Source of the DNA: Thermoplasmata archaeon
Lineage (GTDB): Archaea; Thermoplasmatota; Thermoplasmata; Lutacidiplasmatales; UBA184
DNA: 28,000 nucleotides
Assembly (NCBI GenBank): GCA_030040625.1
Contig: JASHTI010000024.1
Coordinates: forward strand, 1-28,000
Direction: 5' to 3'
In this document: piece after piece, positions 1 to 7,300 of the stretch
Layout: the number at the start of each line of letters is the position of its first letter
Numbering within the stretch: the stretch's first letter is position 1
The notes under the pieces: generated by a model
The model's input: only the letters and a program-made list of their open reading frames with translations
The model's database searches: none
What the model was told of the DNA's origin: nothing
Translations under genes and position numbers: made by a program

Positions 1-1383
1 CACCAGCCCGCCGGTCAGCCCGGCCCGCTCGACCTCCAGGCGCTCTCTCGGTTGCAGATCGAAAGCCGGGACCCCCGGCTGCTCGATGACATCTGGAGCG
101 GCTGGCACCGGGTCGGCCGGGCCGTGCGCCCCGAGTTCGAGCGGTACGTTGAACTCGCCAATCTCGGCGCACGGGAGATGGGATTTCCGGACACCGGGGC
201 GATGTGGCGCGCGAAGTACGACATGGAGCCGGACGCCTTCGGCCGCGAGGTCGACCGGCTCTGGGAGCAGGTGCGACCGCTCTACGAGGCGCTGCACACC
301 TACGCCCGTCGCCGACTCCGTGCGACGTACGGACCGGAAGTCGTCCCCGCCGAGGGACCGCTGCCCGCCCATCTCTTCGGCAACATGTGGGCCCAGTCCT
401 GGGAGGGGATCCTCCCGATCCTCGCGCCGCCCTCGGCGAAGCCGCCGTACGACCTGACGAAGATGCTCGTCGCCCGCGGCACCACGCCCGAGGCGATGGT
501 CCGCTACGCCGAGCGGTTCTTCGTCTCGCTGGGTCTCGACCCTCTGCCGGCGTCGTTCTGGGAGCGCTCGATGCTCACCCGGCCCAAGGACCGGGAGGTC
601 GTCTGCCACGCGAGCGCCTGGGACCTCGACTTCGTCAACGACATCCGGATCAAGATGTGCATCGAGATCACGGGCGAGGACTTCCGGACGATCCACCACG
701 AGCTTGGGCACAACTACTACCAGCGGGCCTACGGCGCGCAGCCGTACCTCTTCCGCGACAGCGCCCACGACGGCTTCCACGAGGCGGTCGGCGACACGAT
801 CGCGCTCTCCGTGACGCCGGCCTACCTCGCCCAGGTCGGTCTGATGCCGGGGCCGCCGGCGGAGGAGGACGACACGACCTTCCTCCTCGAGCGGGCGCTC
901 GAGAAGGTCGCCTTCTTGCCGTTCGGCCTCCTCATCGACAAGTGGCGATGGGACGTCTTCGCGGGCCGCGTCGCGCCGGCGGAGTACAACGCGAGCTGGT
1001 GGGCCTTGCGGGCGCGCTACCAGGGCGTCGCGCCGCCGCACCCCCGCGGACCCGAGGAGTTCGACCCCGGCGCGAAGTTCCACGTCCCGGCCAACGTGCC
1101 GTACATCCGTTACTTCCTCGCCCACATCCTGCAGTTCCAGTTCCACCGCGCGCTGCTGCGGGTCGCCGGCTACGAGGGACCGCTCCACCGCGGCTCGATC
1201 TACGGCTCGAAGGAGGCGGGGCGGCGGCTCGCTGCGATGCTCGCCATGGGCGCGAGCTGCGAGTGGCCCGACGCGCTCGAAGCGGTCACCGGCGAGCGGA
1301 AGATGGACGCCAGCGGGTTGCTGGAGTACTTCGCCCCGCTGCAGCGATGGCTCGAGCAGCAGAACCGCGCCGGCGGCCCGTAG
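1..1383 (+). CDS. M2-family (angiotensin-converting-enzyme-like) zinc metallopeptidase, 5'-truncated
   Basis: The frame is open from the first base, so the N-terminus lies outside the window; 460 residues remain of a family usually near 550-600. The zinc motif HELGH is at 697-711, and the third zinc ligand is the Glu at 781-783 in FHEAVGD. Further M2 landmarks are present in order: a GNMWAQSW block near 388, a CHASAWDLD block near 604, KWRWDVF near 940, and FHV...IRYF followed by QFQFHRAL near 1078-1155. These match the ACE/ACE2 catalytic domain throughout. Family members are dipeptidyl carboxypeptidases that remove C-terminal dipeptides. Whether this copy is secreted cannot be seen because its start is missing. 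A TTG at 52 is in frame but sits inside conserved sequence, so it is not the start. The family call is very secure; the substrate is unknown. Confidence 0.93.
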   Translation, partial: HQPAGQPGPLDLQALSRLQIESRDPRLLDDIWSGWHRVGRAVRPEFERYVELANLGAREMGFPDTGAMWRAKYDMEPDAFGREVDRLWEQVRPLYEALHTYARRRLRATYGPEVVPAEGPLPAHLFGNMWAQSWEGILPILAPPSAKPPYDLTKMLVARGTTPEAMVRYAERFFVSLGLDPLPASFWERSMLTRPKDREVVCHASAWDLDFVNDIRIKMCIEITGEDFRTIHHELGHNYYQRAYGAQPYLFRDSAHDGFHEAVGDTIALSVTPAYLAQVGLMPGPPAEEDDTTFLLERALEKVAFLPFGLLIDKWRWDVFAGRVAPAEYNASWWALRARYQGVAPPHPRGPEEFDPGAKFHVPANVPYIRYFLAHILQFQFHRALLRVAGYEGPLHRGSIYGSKEAGRRLAAMLAMGASCEWPDALEAVTGERKMDASGLLEYFAPLQRWLEQQNRAGGP

Positions 1384-1414
1384 CCGTCGCCGGGCGAGCG
1401 GGGCGGGGCCGGCG

Positions 1415-1897
1415 ATGCTGCTCGGGCCCCACGAGAAGGTCCTTCGTAGCGCCTACGCCGTCCTCGAGCGGGGGCCGCACGGGCGGGACCGGCCGCGACC
1501 GGGGGTACTCTACCTGACCACCGAGCGGTTGGTGTTCGAGTCGCCGCGCTCCCGCGGCGTAGTGCGGGACCTGGTCGGGGGCCGGGACGTCGACCGCGTC
1601 CTCGACCTCCCGCTCGCCGAACTGCACAACGTCGCGGTCCGCCGCGGACGCTGGTCGCGGCCACGCCTCGTCCTCGACCTCGGCGGGCACCGCGAGGTCG
1701 TCGACCTGCTCGCGCCGGAGGAGTGGAGCGCCGCGATCGGCGAGGCGCGCCGGGGCCACGCCGCCGAGCCCGCGGGCGTTCCCGCCGCCGCCGTGCCGCA
1801 CGCGACGCGTACGGTCGTCAAGGTACGCTGCCGCTACTGCGGCGGCCTCGCGGACGAAGCGCACAACCGCTGCCCCTCCTGCGGGGCGCCGCTCTGA
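1415..1897 (+). CDS. PH/GRAM-like domain protein with C-terminal zinc ribbon
   Basis: This 160-residue protein has two parts. Residues 1-110 look like a PH/GRAM-type beta fold, with the characteristic GVLYLTTERLVFE strand pair at about 30-42 and a later strand set (RLVLDLGG) near 84-91. A short Ala/Pro linker leads to a C-terminal zinc ribbon with C139, C142, C153 and C156 (CRYC...CPSC). PH/GRAM folds often bind lipids or proteins, and zinc ribbons bind protein or nucleic acid; no specific function can be assigned. It starts 31 bases after the peptidase stop and may be co-transcribed with it. It ends 28 bases before a convergent regulator gene. The ORF is well supported; the fold assignment is inference from sequence pattern. 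Confidence 0.75.
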   Translation: MLLGPHEKVLRSAYAVLERGPHGRDRPRPGVLYLTTERLVFESPRSRGVVRDLVGGRDVDRVLDLPLAELHNVAVRRGRWSRPRLVLDLGGHREVVDLLAPEEWSAAIGEARRGHAAEPAGVPAAAVPHATRTVVKVRCRYCGGLADEAHNRCPSCGAPL

Positions 1898-1925
1898 GGC
1901 GGCCCGCCGCTCCTGCGAACGGCGG

Positions 1926-2528
1926 TCAGTTCTGCCGCAGGATCAGCGGCTCGAGGAGGAACGCCCGCACCGAGCCGCTGTCGTGCGACGCGTACGAGTG
2001 CCCGGCGGGCCGCAGCGCCTCGGTCGCGTGCAGCAGAAGGTCGTACGCCGCGTCTTCCGCCCCGTGCGGGTCGCTGGCGCGCTCCTCCTCCGGCACGTAG
2101 ACCGTCAACTGGGAGCCGCGGCGACCGAGCAGTACGAGGCCGGCGCCGTCGCGGCGTCCCCAGGCGAGGAGCGGACCCTCCGGCCGCTCGAGGACGCCGA
2201 TCCAGCGCAGCGCGCCGAACCAGCGGCCGGCGAGCTGCCCCAGAAGGCCGTCCGGCTCCATGCCCGTGGGGAGCTCGACCTGAGCGATCGTGCGCAGCTC
2301 CGCCTCCGGGGGCGAGGGGGTTCCCGTCCCCCGGATCCGGTAGCTGCCGTCGACCCGCTCGACCCGGCCCTCCCGTTCGAGCCGGCGCAGCGAGCGGGCG
2401 AGCGACTCCGGGTGAGCGTGGAGGACCCGACGTAGCCCGCTGAACGCGAGTCGGCCGGAGAGGCCGCTCAACGCCGAGACGACGCGTTCGTCGAGGCGAC
2501 CCAGCTCGGTGCGCTCGTCGTCCGCCAT
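1926..2528 (-). CDS. Winged-helix transcriptional regulator
   Basis: The gene encodes 200 residues. Residues 8-68 form a winged-helix DNA-binding unit: a helical stretch, a recognition-helix-like segment (HPESLARSLRRLEREG) and a wing (GRVERVDGSYRIRG). The C-terminal 130 residues form an unrecognised domain rich in beta strands (LLAWGRRDGAGLVLLGRRG) that may sense a ligand or mediate dimerisation. The ATG at 2528 was chosen because a TATA-like CTAAAGG lies about 25-29 bases upstream, consistent with a leaderless transcript, and because the protein begins directly with the DNA-binding domain. It is divergent from the small-ORF/HtrA gene pair, so it could regulate that pair or itself from the shared 150-base region. 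The target is not known. Confidence 0.8.
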   Translation of the reverse strand: MADDERTELGRLDERVVSALSGLSGRLAFSGLRRVLHAHPESLARSLRRLEREGRVERVDGSYRIRGTGTPSPPEAELRTIAQVELPTGMEPDGLLGQLAGRWFGALRWIGVLERPEGPLLAWGRRDGAGLVLLGRRGSQLTVYVPEEERASDPHGAEDAAYDLLLHATEALRPAGHSYASHDSGSVRAFLLEPLILRQN

Positions 2529-2551
2529 CGGCCGAATCACGTCGACCGCCC

Positions 2552-2558
2552 CTTTAGC
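2552..2558 (-). promoter_or_regulatory. TATA-like box for the winged-helix regulator
   Basis: On the minus strand this reads CTAAAGG, 25-29 bases before the ATG at 2528. The spacing is right for an archaeal promoter driving a leaderless mRNA. Confidence 0.5.
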
Positions 2559-2623
2559 GGACCGGTTACCCGCGCACCAGCCCGCGGAGCGGCGAGCTGT
2601 GACCGGTGTGCCGCCGACCCGGT

Positions 2624-2630
2624 CAATATC
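2624..2630 (+). promoter_or_regulatory. TATA-like box for the small ORF/HtrA pair
   Basis: CAATATC is an A/T island in otherwise GC-rich divergent DNA. A start about 27 bases downstream (near 2652) would leave a leader of about 25 bases before the ATG at 2680. That ATG is preceded by a weak Shine-Dalgarno-like GGAAGG at 2669-2674. Confidence 0.4.
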
Positions 2631-2679
2631 CTCGCCCCTCCGCTGAGGGAGAACGGGCCCCCGGCCCTGGAAGGACACG

Positions 2680-2826
2680 ATGTCGCAACTCGCCCCCCCA
2701 CGCCGCGCCCGCCGTTCGCCGAACGCACCCCGACAGGATCCGTTCCCGCCGCTGCCCGCGCCCCCGATCGGCCCCGAGCCGACGCTCCCGTGGCCGGGCG
2801 CCGGCCGGAACGCGGAGGCCCTCTGA
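2680..2826 (+). CDS. Proline-rich 48-residue small protein, coupled to the HtrA gene
   Basis: An ATG at 2680 opens a 48-codon frame ending in TGA at 2824-2826. The stop overlaps the ATG of the protease gene by one base (TGATG), an arrangement typical of translational coupling. About 87% of third codon positions are G or C, like the neighbouring genes. A GGAAGG element lies about six bases before the ATG. The product has an Arg-rich N-terminus (PPRRARRSP) and a central Pro-rich run (PFPPLPAPPIGPEP), with no predicted membrane segment. I recognise no family. It could be a real small protein, perhaps a partner of the protease, or simply a leader ORF controlling its translation. High GC makes chance ORFs more likely here. 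Confidence 0.45.
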   Translation: MSQLAPPRRARRSPNAPRQDPFPPLPAPPIGPEPTLPWPGAGRNAEAL

Positions 2827-3779
2827 TGGCGCTCGCCGATCTGGAGGCGCGCATCGCCTCCGCGGTCGAGGCGGTCGCGCCGAGCGTCGCAGCCGTGGAG
2901 TCGGTCCGCGTCGGCCGCCGCTGGCGGGGACCGCCGTTCGGCGTCCCCTCCGGCGCGACGGCGGTCGTGACCGACCGCTCCGGCCTGCTGCTCACGAACC
3001 AGCACGTCGTCGAGGGGGCCGCCCGCCTCCTCGTCCGGCTCGCCGACGGCCGCGAGCTCCCGGCGGAGGTCGTCGGGGGCGACGAGGTCACCGACCTGGC
3101 GCTGCTCCGCGTCGACGCCTCGGATCTGCCCGCCGCGCGGCTCGGCGACTCCGGCGCGCTGCGGGTCGGACAGTTCGTCCTCGCGGTCGGTCACGCCCTG
3201 GGGCTGCCCGGCGGGCCCACGGTCTCCTTCGGGGTCGTCAGCGCCCTCGCCCGCCCGCTCCCCGGGACCGACTTCGTCTTCGAGGGCCTGCTCCAGACGG
3301 ATGCCGCGATCAATCCCGGCAACAGCGGCGGTCCCCTGGTCGACCTCTCGGGCTCGGTCATCGGGATCAACACGGCGATGGTCCCGTTCGCCCAGGGCGT
3401 CGGCTTCGCCCTCCCGATCCACACGGCGCAGCGGATCACCGAGCAGCTGCTCCGGGCCGGTCGCGTCGTGCGTCCCTGGATCGGGGTCGAGGTCGCCGAA
3501 CTGCAGCCGCCGCTGGCCCGCCAGCTCGGCTTCGAACCCCGCACCGGCTTGTTCGTCGCCGAGGTCGTCGCGCGGTCGCCGGCGCACCAGGCCGGCCTGC
3601 GGGCCGGCGACGTGCTGACGGCGGTCGGACCGTTCGAGGTGAGGACCGTCCGCGAGCTGCTCGAGGCGCTGGCGCGGTTCCCGGTCGGCAACGACGTGAC
3701 GATCGCCTTCCAGCGCCGGGGCGAGAAGCGGTCGACGACCGTTCCGCTGCTCGAGCGGCCCGACGAGGCTCCCGCCTAG
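2826..3779 (+). CDS. HtrA/DegP-type serine protease with one PDZ domain
   Basis: The gene encodes 317 residues. A trypsin-like domain (about 10-215) carries the full catalytic triad: His60 in LLTNQHVV, Asp90 in VTDLALL and Ser167 in NPGNSGGPL. A single PDZ domain follows (about 225-310), with the carboxylate-binding and helix region at GLFVAEVVARSPAHQAGLRAGD. HtrA proteins degrade or remodel misfolded proteins, and the PDZ domain recognises C-termini. No signal peptide or N-terminal membrane anchor is visible, so this copy is probably cytoplasmic, unlike most bacterial DegP/DegS proteins. I chose the ATG at 2826 because it starts just before the protease fold and overlaps the stop of the small ORF upstream. 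Confidence 0.93.
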   Translation: MALADLEARIASAVEAVAPSVAAVESVRVGRRWRGPPFGVPSGATAVVTDRSGLLLTNQHVVEGAARLLVRLADGRELPAEVVGGDEVTDLALLRVDASDLPAARLGDSGALRVGQFVLAVGHALGLPGGPTVSFGVVSALARPLPGTDFVFEGLLQTDAAINPGNSGGPLVDLSGSVIGINTAMVPFAQGVGFALPIHTAQRITEQLLRAGRVVRPWIGVEVAELQPPLARQLGFEPRTGLFVAEVVARSPAHQAGLRAGDVLTAVGPFEVRTVRELLEALARFPVGNDVTIAFQRRGEKRSTTVPLLERPDEAPA

Positions 3780-3810
3780 GCGGGCGCGCCGGCCCGGCCG
3801 GCTCCGCGCC

Positions 3811-3817
3811 CTATATG
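3811..3817 (+). promoter_or_regulatory. TATA box for moaA
   Basis: CTATATG lies 25-31 bases upstream of the GTG at 3842. This is textbook archaeal TATA spacing, and it argues against the in-frame ATG at 3815, which lies inside the box. Confidence 0.6.
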
Positions 3818-3841
3818 GGGCGCGCCCGGCTCCGGGCCGGC

Positions 3842-4870
3842 GTGTGGACCGACCGCTGGGGGCGGACCGTCAGCGACATCCGCATCAGCGTCACCAAGCG
3901 CTGCAACTTCGCCTGCGTTTACTGCCACGACGAAGGGCTGGGTCCGGTCGCCCGGCCGGCGGCTCCGCACGGCGAGGAGCTGACCGTCGCGGAGATCGAG
4001 CGCCTCGTCGCGGTGGCCCGCGAGTTCGGGGTCCGCTCCGTCAAGTTCACCGGGGGCGAGCCGCTGGTCCGCGACGACCTGGAGACGATCGTCGAGCGGA
4101 CCGTCCGGCAGATCGCCGACGTCTCGTTGACGACCAACGGTTCGCTGCTCGCGCGCCGGGCCGAGGCGCTGCGGGACGCCGGCCTCAAGCGGGTCAACGT
4201 CTCGGTCGACAGCCTCGACCCGGCGGCGTTCCGCGCGATCCGCCACGGCTCGCTCGCCGCGGCGCTCGCCGGCGTCCGGTCGGCGCTGCGTGTCGGCCTC
4301 ACGCCGCTGAAGCTGAACATGGTCGTCTTCCGCGACACCGTCGGCACGATCGGGCCGATGGTCGACTACGTCGCCGGCCACGAGGGGCTCAAGCTCCAGC
4401 TGATCCAGTTCATGCCGGAGCTGGTCCAGGACCGGGCCCTCGCCGCGGATCTCTCGGAGGTCCGCCGCTGGCTCGAGGAGCACGCCTCGCGCACGCTCGT
4501 GCGCGAGATGCACCACCGGCGGATCTACCTCTTCGGGCGGACCGAGGTCGAGCTGGTCGATCCGGTGCGGAACCCGGAGTTCTGCGCCAACTGCCATCGG
4601 ATCCGGGTCACCCATCGCGGCGAGCTCAAGGGCTGCCTGAACCGCAACGACGACCTGATCGCGACCCGGGGGCTGGACGACGCGGCGCTGCGGGACGCCT
4701 TCCGCCGCGTGATCACGGAGCGAATGCCGTACTACGGCGGCTACCGACCGGTCGGCCCGGAGGGGCCGGGCGGCGAGCCGCTGCCGATGGTCGGCGTGGG
4801 CCTCGCCGGGAGCGGGACCGCCGCGCAGGGCGCCGGCATCCGCCCCGCGACCGGAGCGGAGGCCTCATAG
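3842..4870 (+). CDS. moaA: GTP 3',8-cyclase (molybdenum cofactor biosynthesis)
   Basis: MoaA is a radical SAM enzyme that, with MoaC, converts GTP to cyclic pyranopterin monophosphate, the first stage of molybdopterin synthesis. With the GTG start at 3842 the protein has 342 residues. The N-terminal cluster motif CNFACVYC has Cys21, Cys25 and Cys28. The SAM-binding GGEP follows in FTGGEPLVRDDL. The second, C-terminal cluster has Cys248, Cys251 and Cys265 with exact CX2CX13C spacing, which separates MoaA from most radical SAM relatives. A GG pair (YYGG) lies near the C-terminus, but about 45 further Gly/Pro-rich residues follow it; in most MoaA proteins the pair is terminal. The start choice rests on the TATA box 25-31 bases upstream. 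No other molybdopterin gene is in the window. Confidence 0.93.
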   Translation: MWTDRWGRTVSDIRISVTKRCNFACVYCHDEGLGPVARPAAPHGEELTVAEIERLVAVAREFGVRSVKFTGGEPLVRDDLETIVERTVRQIADVSLTTNGSLLARRAEALRDAGLKRVNVSVDSLDPAAFRAIRHGSLAAALAGVRSALRVGLTPLKLNMVVFRDTVGTIGPMVDYVAGHEGLKLQLIQFMPELVQDRALAADLSEVRRWLEEHASRTLVREMHHRRIYLFGRTEVELVDPVRNPEFCANCHRIRVTHRGELKGCLNRNDDLIATRGLDDAALRDAFRRVITERMPYYGGYRPVGPEGPGGEPLPMVGVGLAGSGTAAQGAGIRPATGAEAS

Positions 4871-4898
4871 ACCGGCCCCGGGTCCCGGGGCGAGCGCC

Positions 4899-5351
4899 AT
4901 GACGGTCGATTTCCAGTGGGGCAGGAGCCCGAGCTTCCGCGTCGCTTCGATCACCTGGAGCGGCCCTTGGAGCGAGGCGAAGATCCGCGCCCAGTTCGAA
5001 CGGGTCGCGCGCTGGGCGAAGGCGCACCGGCTGCGGACGGGCCGCTGGCTGTTCCTGGAGCCGGCGGAGGGCCGCTGGGAGGCGGCGGTCGAGGTGCGGG
5101 GGCGCGCCCGCGGATCGGACGGGATCCGACGGCGGACGCTGTCGGGCGGCCGCGTCGCCCGCGTCGTCTTTGACCCGGAGGTCGTCGCCCCGCGTGTCGT
5201 CTACCACGGGCTGTCGGACTGGCTGCGGGCCCGTCGGAAGGCGAAGGAGATCCGCCGCGTCCTCGGGTCGCGGGAGATCTACCGCGGCAATCCCTGGACC
5301 GATCGGGGCGCCTGGTCGCGGACCGAGGTTCAGTTCCGGGTGGGTCCTTGA
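4899..5351 (+). CDS. GyrI-like small-molecule-binding domain protein
   Basis: The gene encodes 150 residues that match the stand-alone GyrI-like/effector-binding fold: an opening strand (PSFRVASITWSGPW) followed by a helix (EAKIRAQFERVARWAKAH), a central strand region, and a final strand (TEVQFRVGP). Such proteins are related to the ligand-binding domains of MerR- and AraC-type regulators and to gyrase inhibitor SbmC. There is no DNA-binding domain here. The gene starts 28 bases after moaA and overlaps the next gene by four bases (TTGA), so a transcription unit with both neighbours is likely. The ligand is unknown. Confidence 0.7.
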   Translation: MTVDFQWGRSPSFRVASITWSGPWSEAKIRAQFERVARWAKAHRLRTGRWLFLEPAEGRWEAAVEVRGRARGSDGIRRRTLSGGRVARVVFDPEVVAPRVVYHGLSDWLRARRKAKEIRRVLGSREIYRGNPWTDRGAWSRTEVQFRVGP

Positions 5352-6067
5352 GCCCTCCCCCGGCTCCGCCGTCGACGGAGGAGGCGAAGGCGGCCCGCCT
5401 GCTGCGCGTCGGGAGCGCCCTGGCGGTCGCCGGCTCGTTCCTGCTGCTCGGCGGACCGACCGCGCTGCTGTTCCTCGCGCGGCGTCACCTCTACGGGCTC
5501 GCCCTGGGGGCCGGCCGCCTGGTCGGCTGGGACGGCTACTTCGTGATCGCGGGGGGGATCCTGGTGCTCCTGGCGCTCCTCAGCTATCGGCGGTCGTTCT
5601 CGCACCTCAAGCACGCCGACGCGGCGCTCCGACCGGCGGCCCTCCTCTGCCTCATCGGCTCGCTGGGGGCGCTGGTCCTCGTCGTCGCCGGCGCCTATCT
5701 GACCGCCGGGGCCTCCGGCATCACGGGCTGTCTCTCCGGCCGCTCCGACCATGCCCTGGCCTGCCTTCGCTCGGCGGATCCGACGGCCGGCGCCCTGGCG
5801 ATCGCCGGGTTCTGGCTCGCGTGGCTCGGGATCGTGGGCGTCGCCGGAGGGCTCTTCCTCTCCGGCCGCCACTTCCGACGGGGCCTCGTGAGCGCCGGCG
5901 GTGCGCTGTTCGCCCTCCTCGCCGCGGACCTGCTCGTGCCCTTCGTCGCGGTCCTGGCGCGCGTGCCGGACGGCGCCTACGCCCTGGCGATCGCTCCGTT
6001 CGCCGCGGTCCTGGCGGGGCTCCTGGTCCTCATCGGGGCGCCGACCGGCGGGGCCTCGGCCGCTTAG
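5348..6067 (+). CDS. Multi-pass membrane protein, unknown function
   Basis: The gene encodes 239 residues with about six hydrophobic segments (near 20-45, 60-80, 97-120, 150-175, 182-205 and 210-232). The second and third are separated by a short basic loop (YRRSFSHLKH). Two cysteines in the loop before the fourth helix (CLSGRSDHALAC) could pair on the outer face. It begins at a TTG overlapping the TGA of the GyrI-like gene (TTGA), suggesting translational coupling. The N-terminus (PPPAPPSTEEAKAARLL) is hydrophilic. I do not recognise a family. Confidence 0.7.
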   Translation: MSPPPAPPSTEEAKAARLLRVGSALAVAGSFLLLGGPTALLFLARRHLYGLALGAGRLVGWDGYFVIAGGILVLLALLSYRRSFSHLKHADAALRPAALLCLIGSLGALVLVVAGAYLTAGASGITGCLSGRSDHALACLRSADPTAGALAIAGFWLAWLGIVGVAGGLFLSGRHFRRGLVSAGGALFALLAADLLVPFVAVLARVPDGAYALAIAPFAAVLAGLLVLIGAPTGGASAA

Positions 6068-6117
6068 GACCGCTTCCGACGCCAACCGTCAAGAGCCCTC
6101 CGCCGCTGTCGGGGGCG

Positions 6118-6693
6118 ATGGCCGCGACCGAGCGGATCGTGCTGGCGGGCGGCTGCTTCTGGTGCGTCGAGGCGGTCTTCTCCGAGATGCGCGGGGTCGT
6201 CGCGGCGGTCCCGGGTTACGCCGGCGGGAGCGTGGCGAACCCGACGTACGAGCAGGTCTGCACGGGGCGGACCGGCCACGCCGAGGCGGTCGAGGTGACG
6301 TTCGACCCCGCGGAGCTGCCGCTCCACGACCTGCTGGTCGTCTTCTTCACCACGCACGACCCGACGACCCGGGACCGACAAGGGCCGGACACCGGGACCC
6401 AGTACCGCTCCGCGGTCTTCTACCGCGGCGCGGAGCAGAAGGCGGCCGCCGAGGCGGTGGTCCGCGAGGTCGCCGCCGAGCAGCTCTATCCGCACCCGGT
6501 CGTGACCGAGATCGCCCCGCTGACGACGTTCTTCCCGGCGGAGGAGTACCACCGCAACTACTACCGTCGCCACCCCGAGCAGGCGTACTGCCAGGCGGTG
6601 ATCGCCCCGAAGCTCGGCAAGTTCCGCCGCAAGTACGCGAGCCGGCTCGCGGTCGGCCCGGCTCAGGCGAGCGCGAACAGCGCGGCGAAATAG
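6118..6693 (+). CDS. msrA: Peptide methionine sulfoxide reductase MsrA
   Basis: MsrA reduces the S-epimer of methionine sulfoxide in proteins, using thioredoxin as the usual reductant. The 191-residue protein has the signature GGCFWC with catalytic Cys13, then the conserved VPGYAGG and HAEAVEVTFDP blocks and the DTGTQYRSAVF substrate-binding motif. Cys198-equivalent chemistry may use the cysteine in YCQAVIAPK near the C-terminus. The ATG at 6118 gives the normal family N-terminus; a weak TATA-like GTCAAGAG lies 23-30 bases upstream. Its 3' end overlaps the convergent exporter gene by 31 bases. The matching msrB lies about 3 kb away in its own transcription unit. Confidence 0.95.
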   Translation: MAATERIVLAGGCFWCVEAVFSEMRGVVAAVPGYAGGSVANPTYEQVCTGRTGHAEAVEVTFDPAELPLHDLLVVFFTTHDPTTRDRQGPDTGTQYRSAVFYRGAEQKAAAEAVVREVAAEQLYPHPVVTEIAPLTTFFPAEEYHRNYYRRHPEQAYCQAVIAPKLGKFRRKYASRLAVGPAQASANSAAK

Positions 6694-7223
6694 ATCGCGA
6701 AGGCGACGAGGATCGCCCCCGAGGCGTAGCGCACCGCGCGGCCGACCGCCGGCCTCTGCCGCGTGCCGGCGTGGATCGCCCACGGGAACGCCACCACCCA
6801 CACCGCGATCGCCGCGAAGAGGCCGACGAGCAGGACCCCGCCGCCGAGGTAGGCGAAGGCGACGCCCGCGGTGAGCCACCAGACCACCTGGAACGGGTTC
6901 GTCAGCCCGAGCGCGAGCGCCCGCAGGAACGCGCGGGCCCGGGGCTCGGACGCCTCCGCCTCGGCGGGCCGGCGGAGCAGCCGCCACGCCAGGAAGAGCA
7001 TGATCGCCGCGCCGACCAGGTAGACGTAGCGAACGATCGCCGGCAGGTCGACGTACCGATCGAGCAGGTAGACGGTGGCGCCGAGCAGCCCGTCCGCCGT
7101 CATCGCGCCGAGGCCCGTGAGGAAGCCGTCGCGGAACGAGCGGGCCGCGAGGGCGGCGATCCACGCGTTCATCGGGCCGGGTGGGACGACCAGCGAGAAT
7201 CCGAGGGCGAAGCCGAACAGCAG
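6663..7223 (-). CDS. LysE/RhtB-family amino-acid exporter, start codon unclear
   Basis: This is a LysE-type inner-membrane exporter with about six hydrophobic segments. The conserved LTNPFQVVWW block, typical of the central helix, is clear near 6880-6910. The first ATG (7172, giving 169 residues) starts at MNAWIAAL. However, the family's first helix and its PPGP motif are encoded just upstream in the same frame (FALGFSLVVPPGP). Between that ATG and the in-frame TGA at 7248-7250 there is no ATG, GTG or TTG. I placed the start at the CTG of 7223, which gives 186 residues, but this is a guess. A sequencing error upstream or a rare start codon are both possible. It follows a membrane-protein gene by about 75 bases on the same strand. 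Confidence 0.78.
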   Translation of the reverse strand: MLFGFALGFSLVVPPGPMNAWIAALAARSFRDGFLTGLGAMTADGLLGATVYLLDRYVDLPAIVRYVYLVGAAIMLFLAWRLLRRPAEAEASEPRARAFLRALALGLTNPFQVVWWLTAGVAFAYLGGGVLLVGLFAAIAVWVVAFPWAIHAGTRQRPAVGRAVRYASGAILVAFAIYFAALFALA

Positions 7224-7300
7224 GTCTTCGAGCGGTGACGTGGACCCTCAGCCTCCCCGCGGCGCGTGCTTCCGGCCGAGGACCGTCCGCCTCGTGCGCC

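Noticed and set aside
2606..3841. Long N-terminal extension of moaA to 754 residues
   Set aside because: The extension is out of frame with the HtrA gene it overlaps and is low-complexity Arg/Pro/Gly sequence. A TATA box and GTG start at 3842 explain moaA fully.
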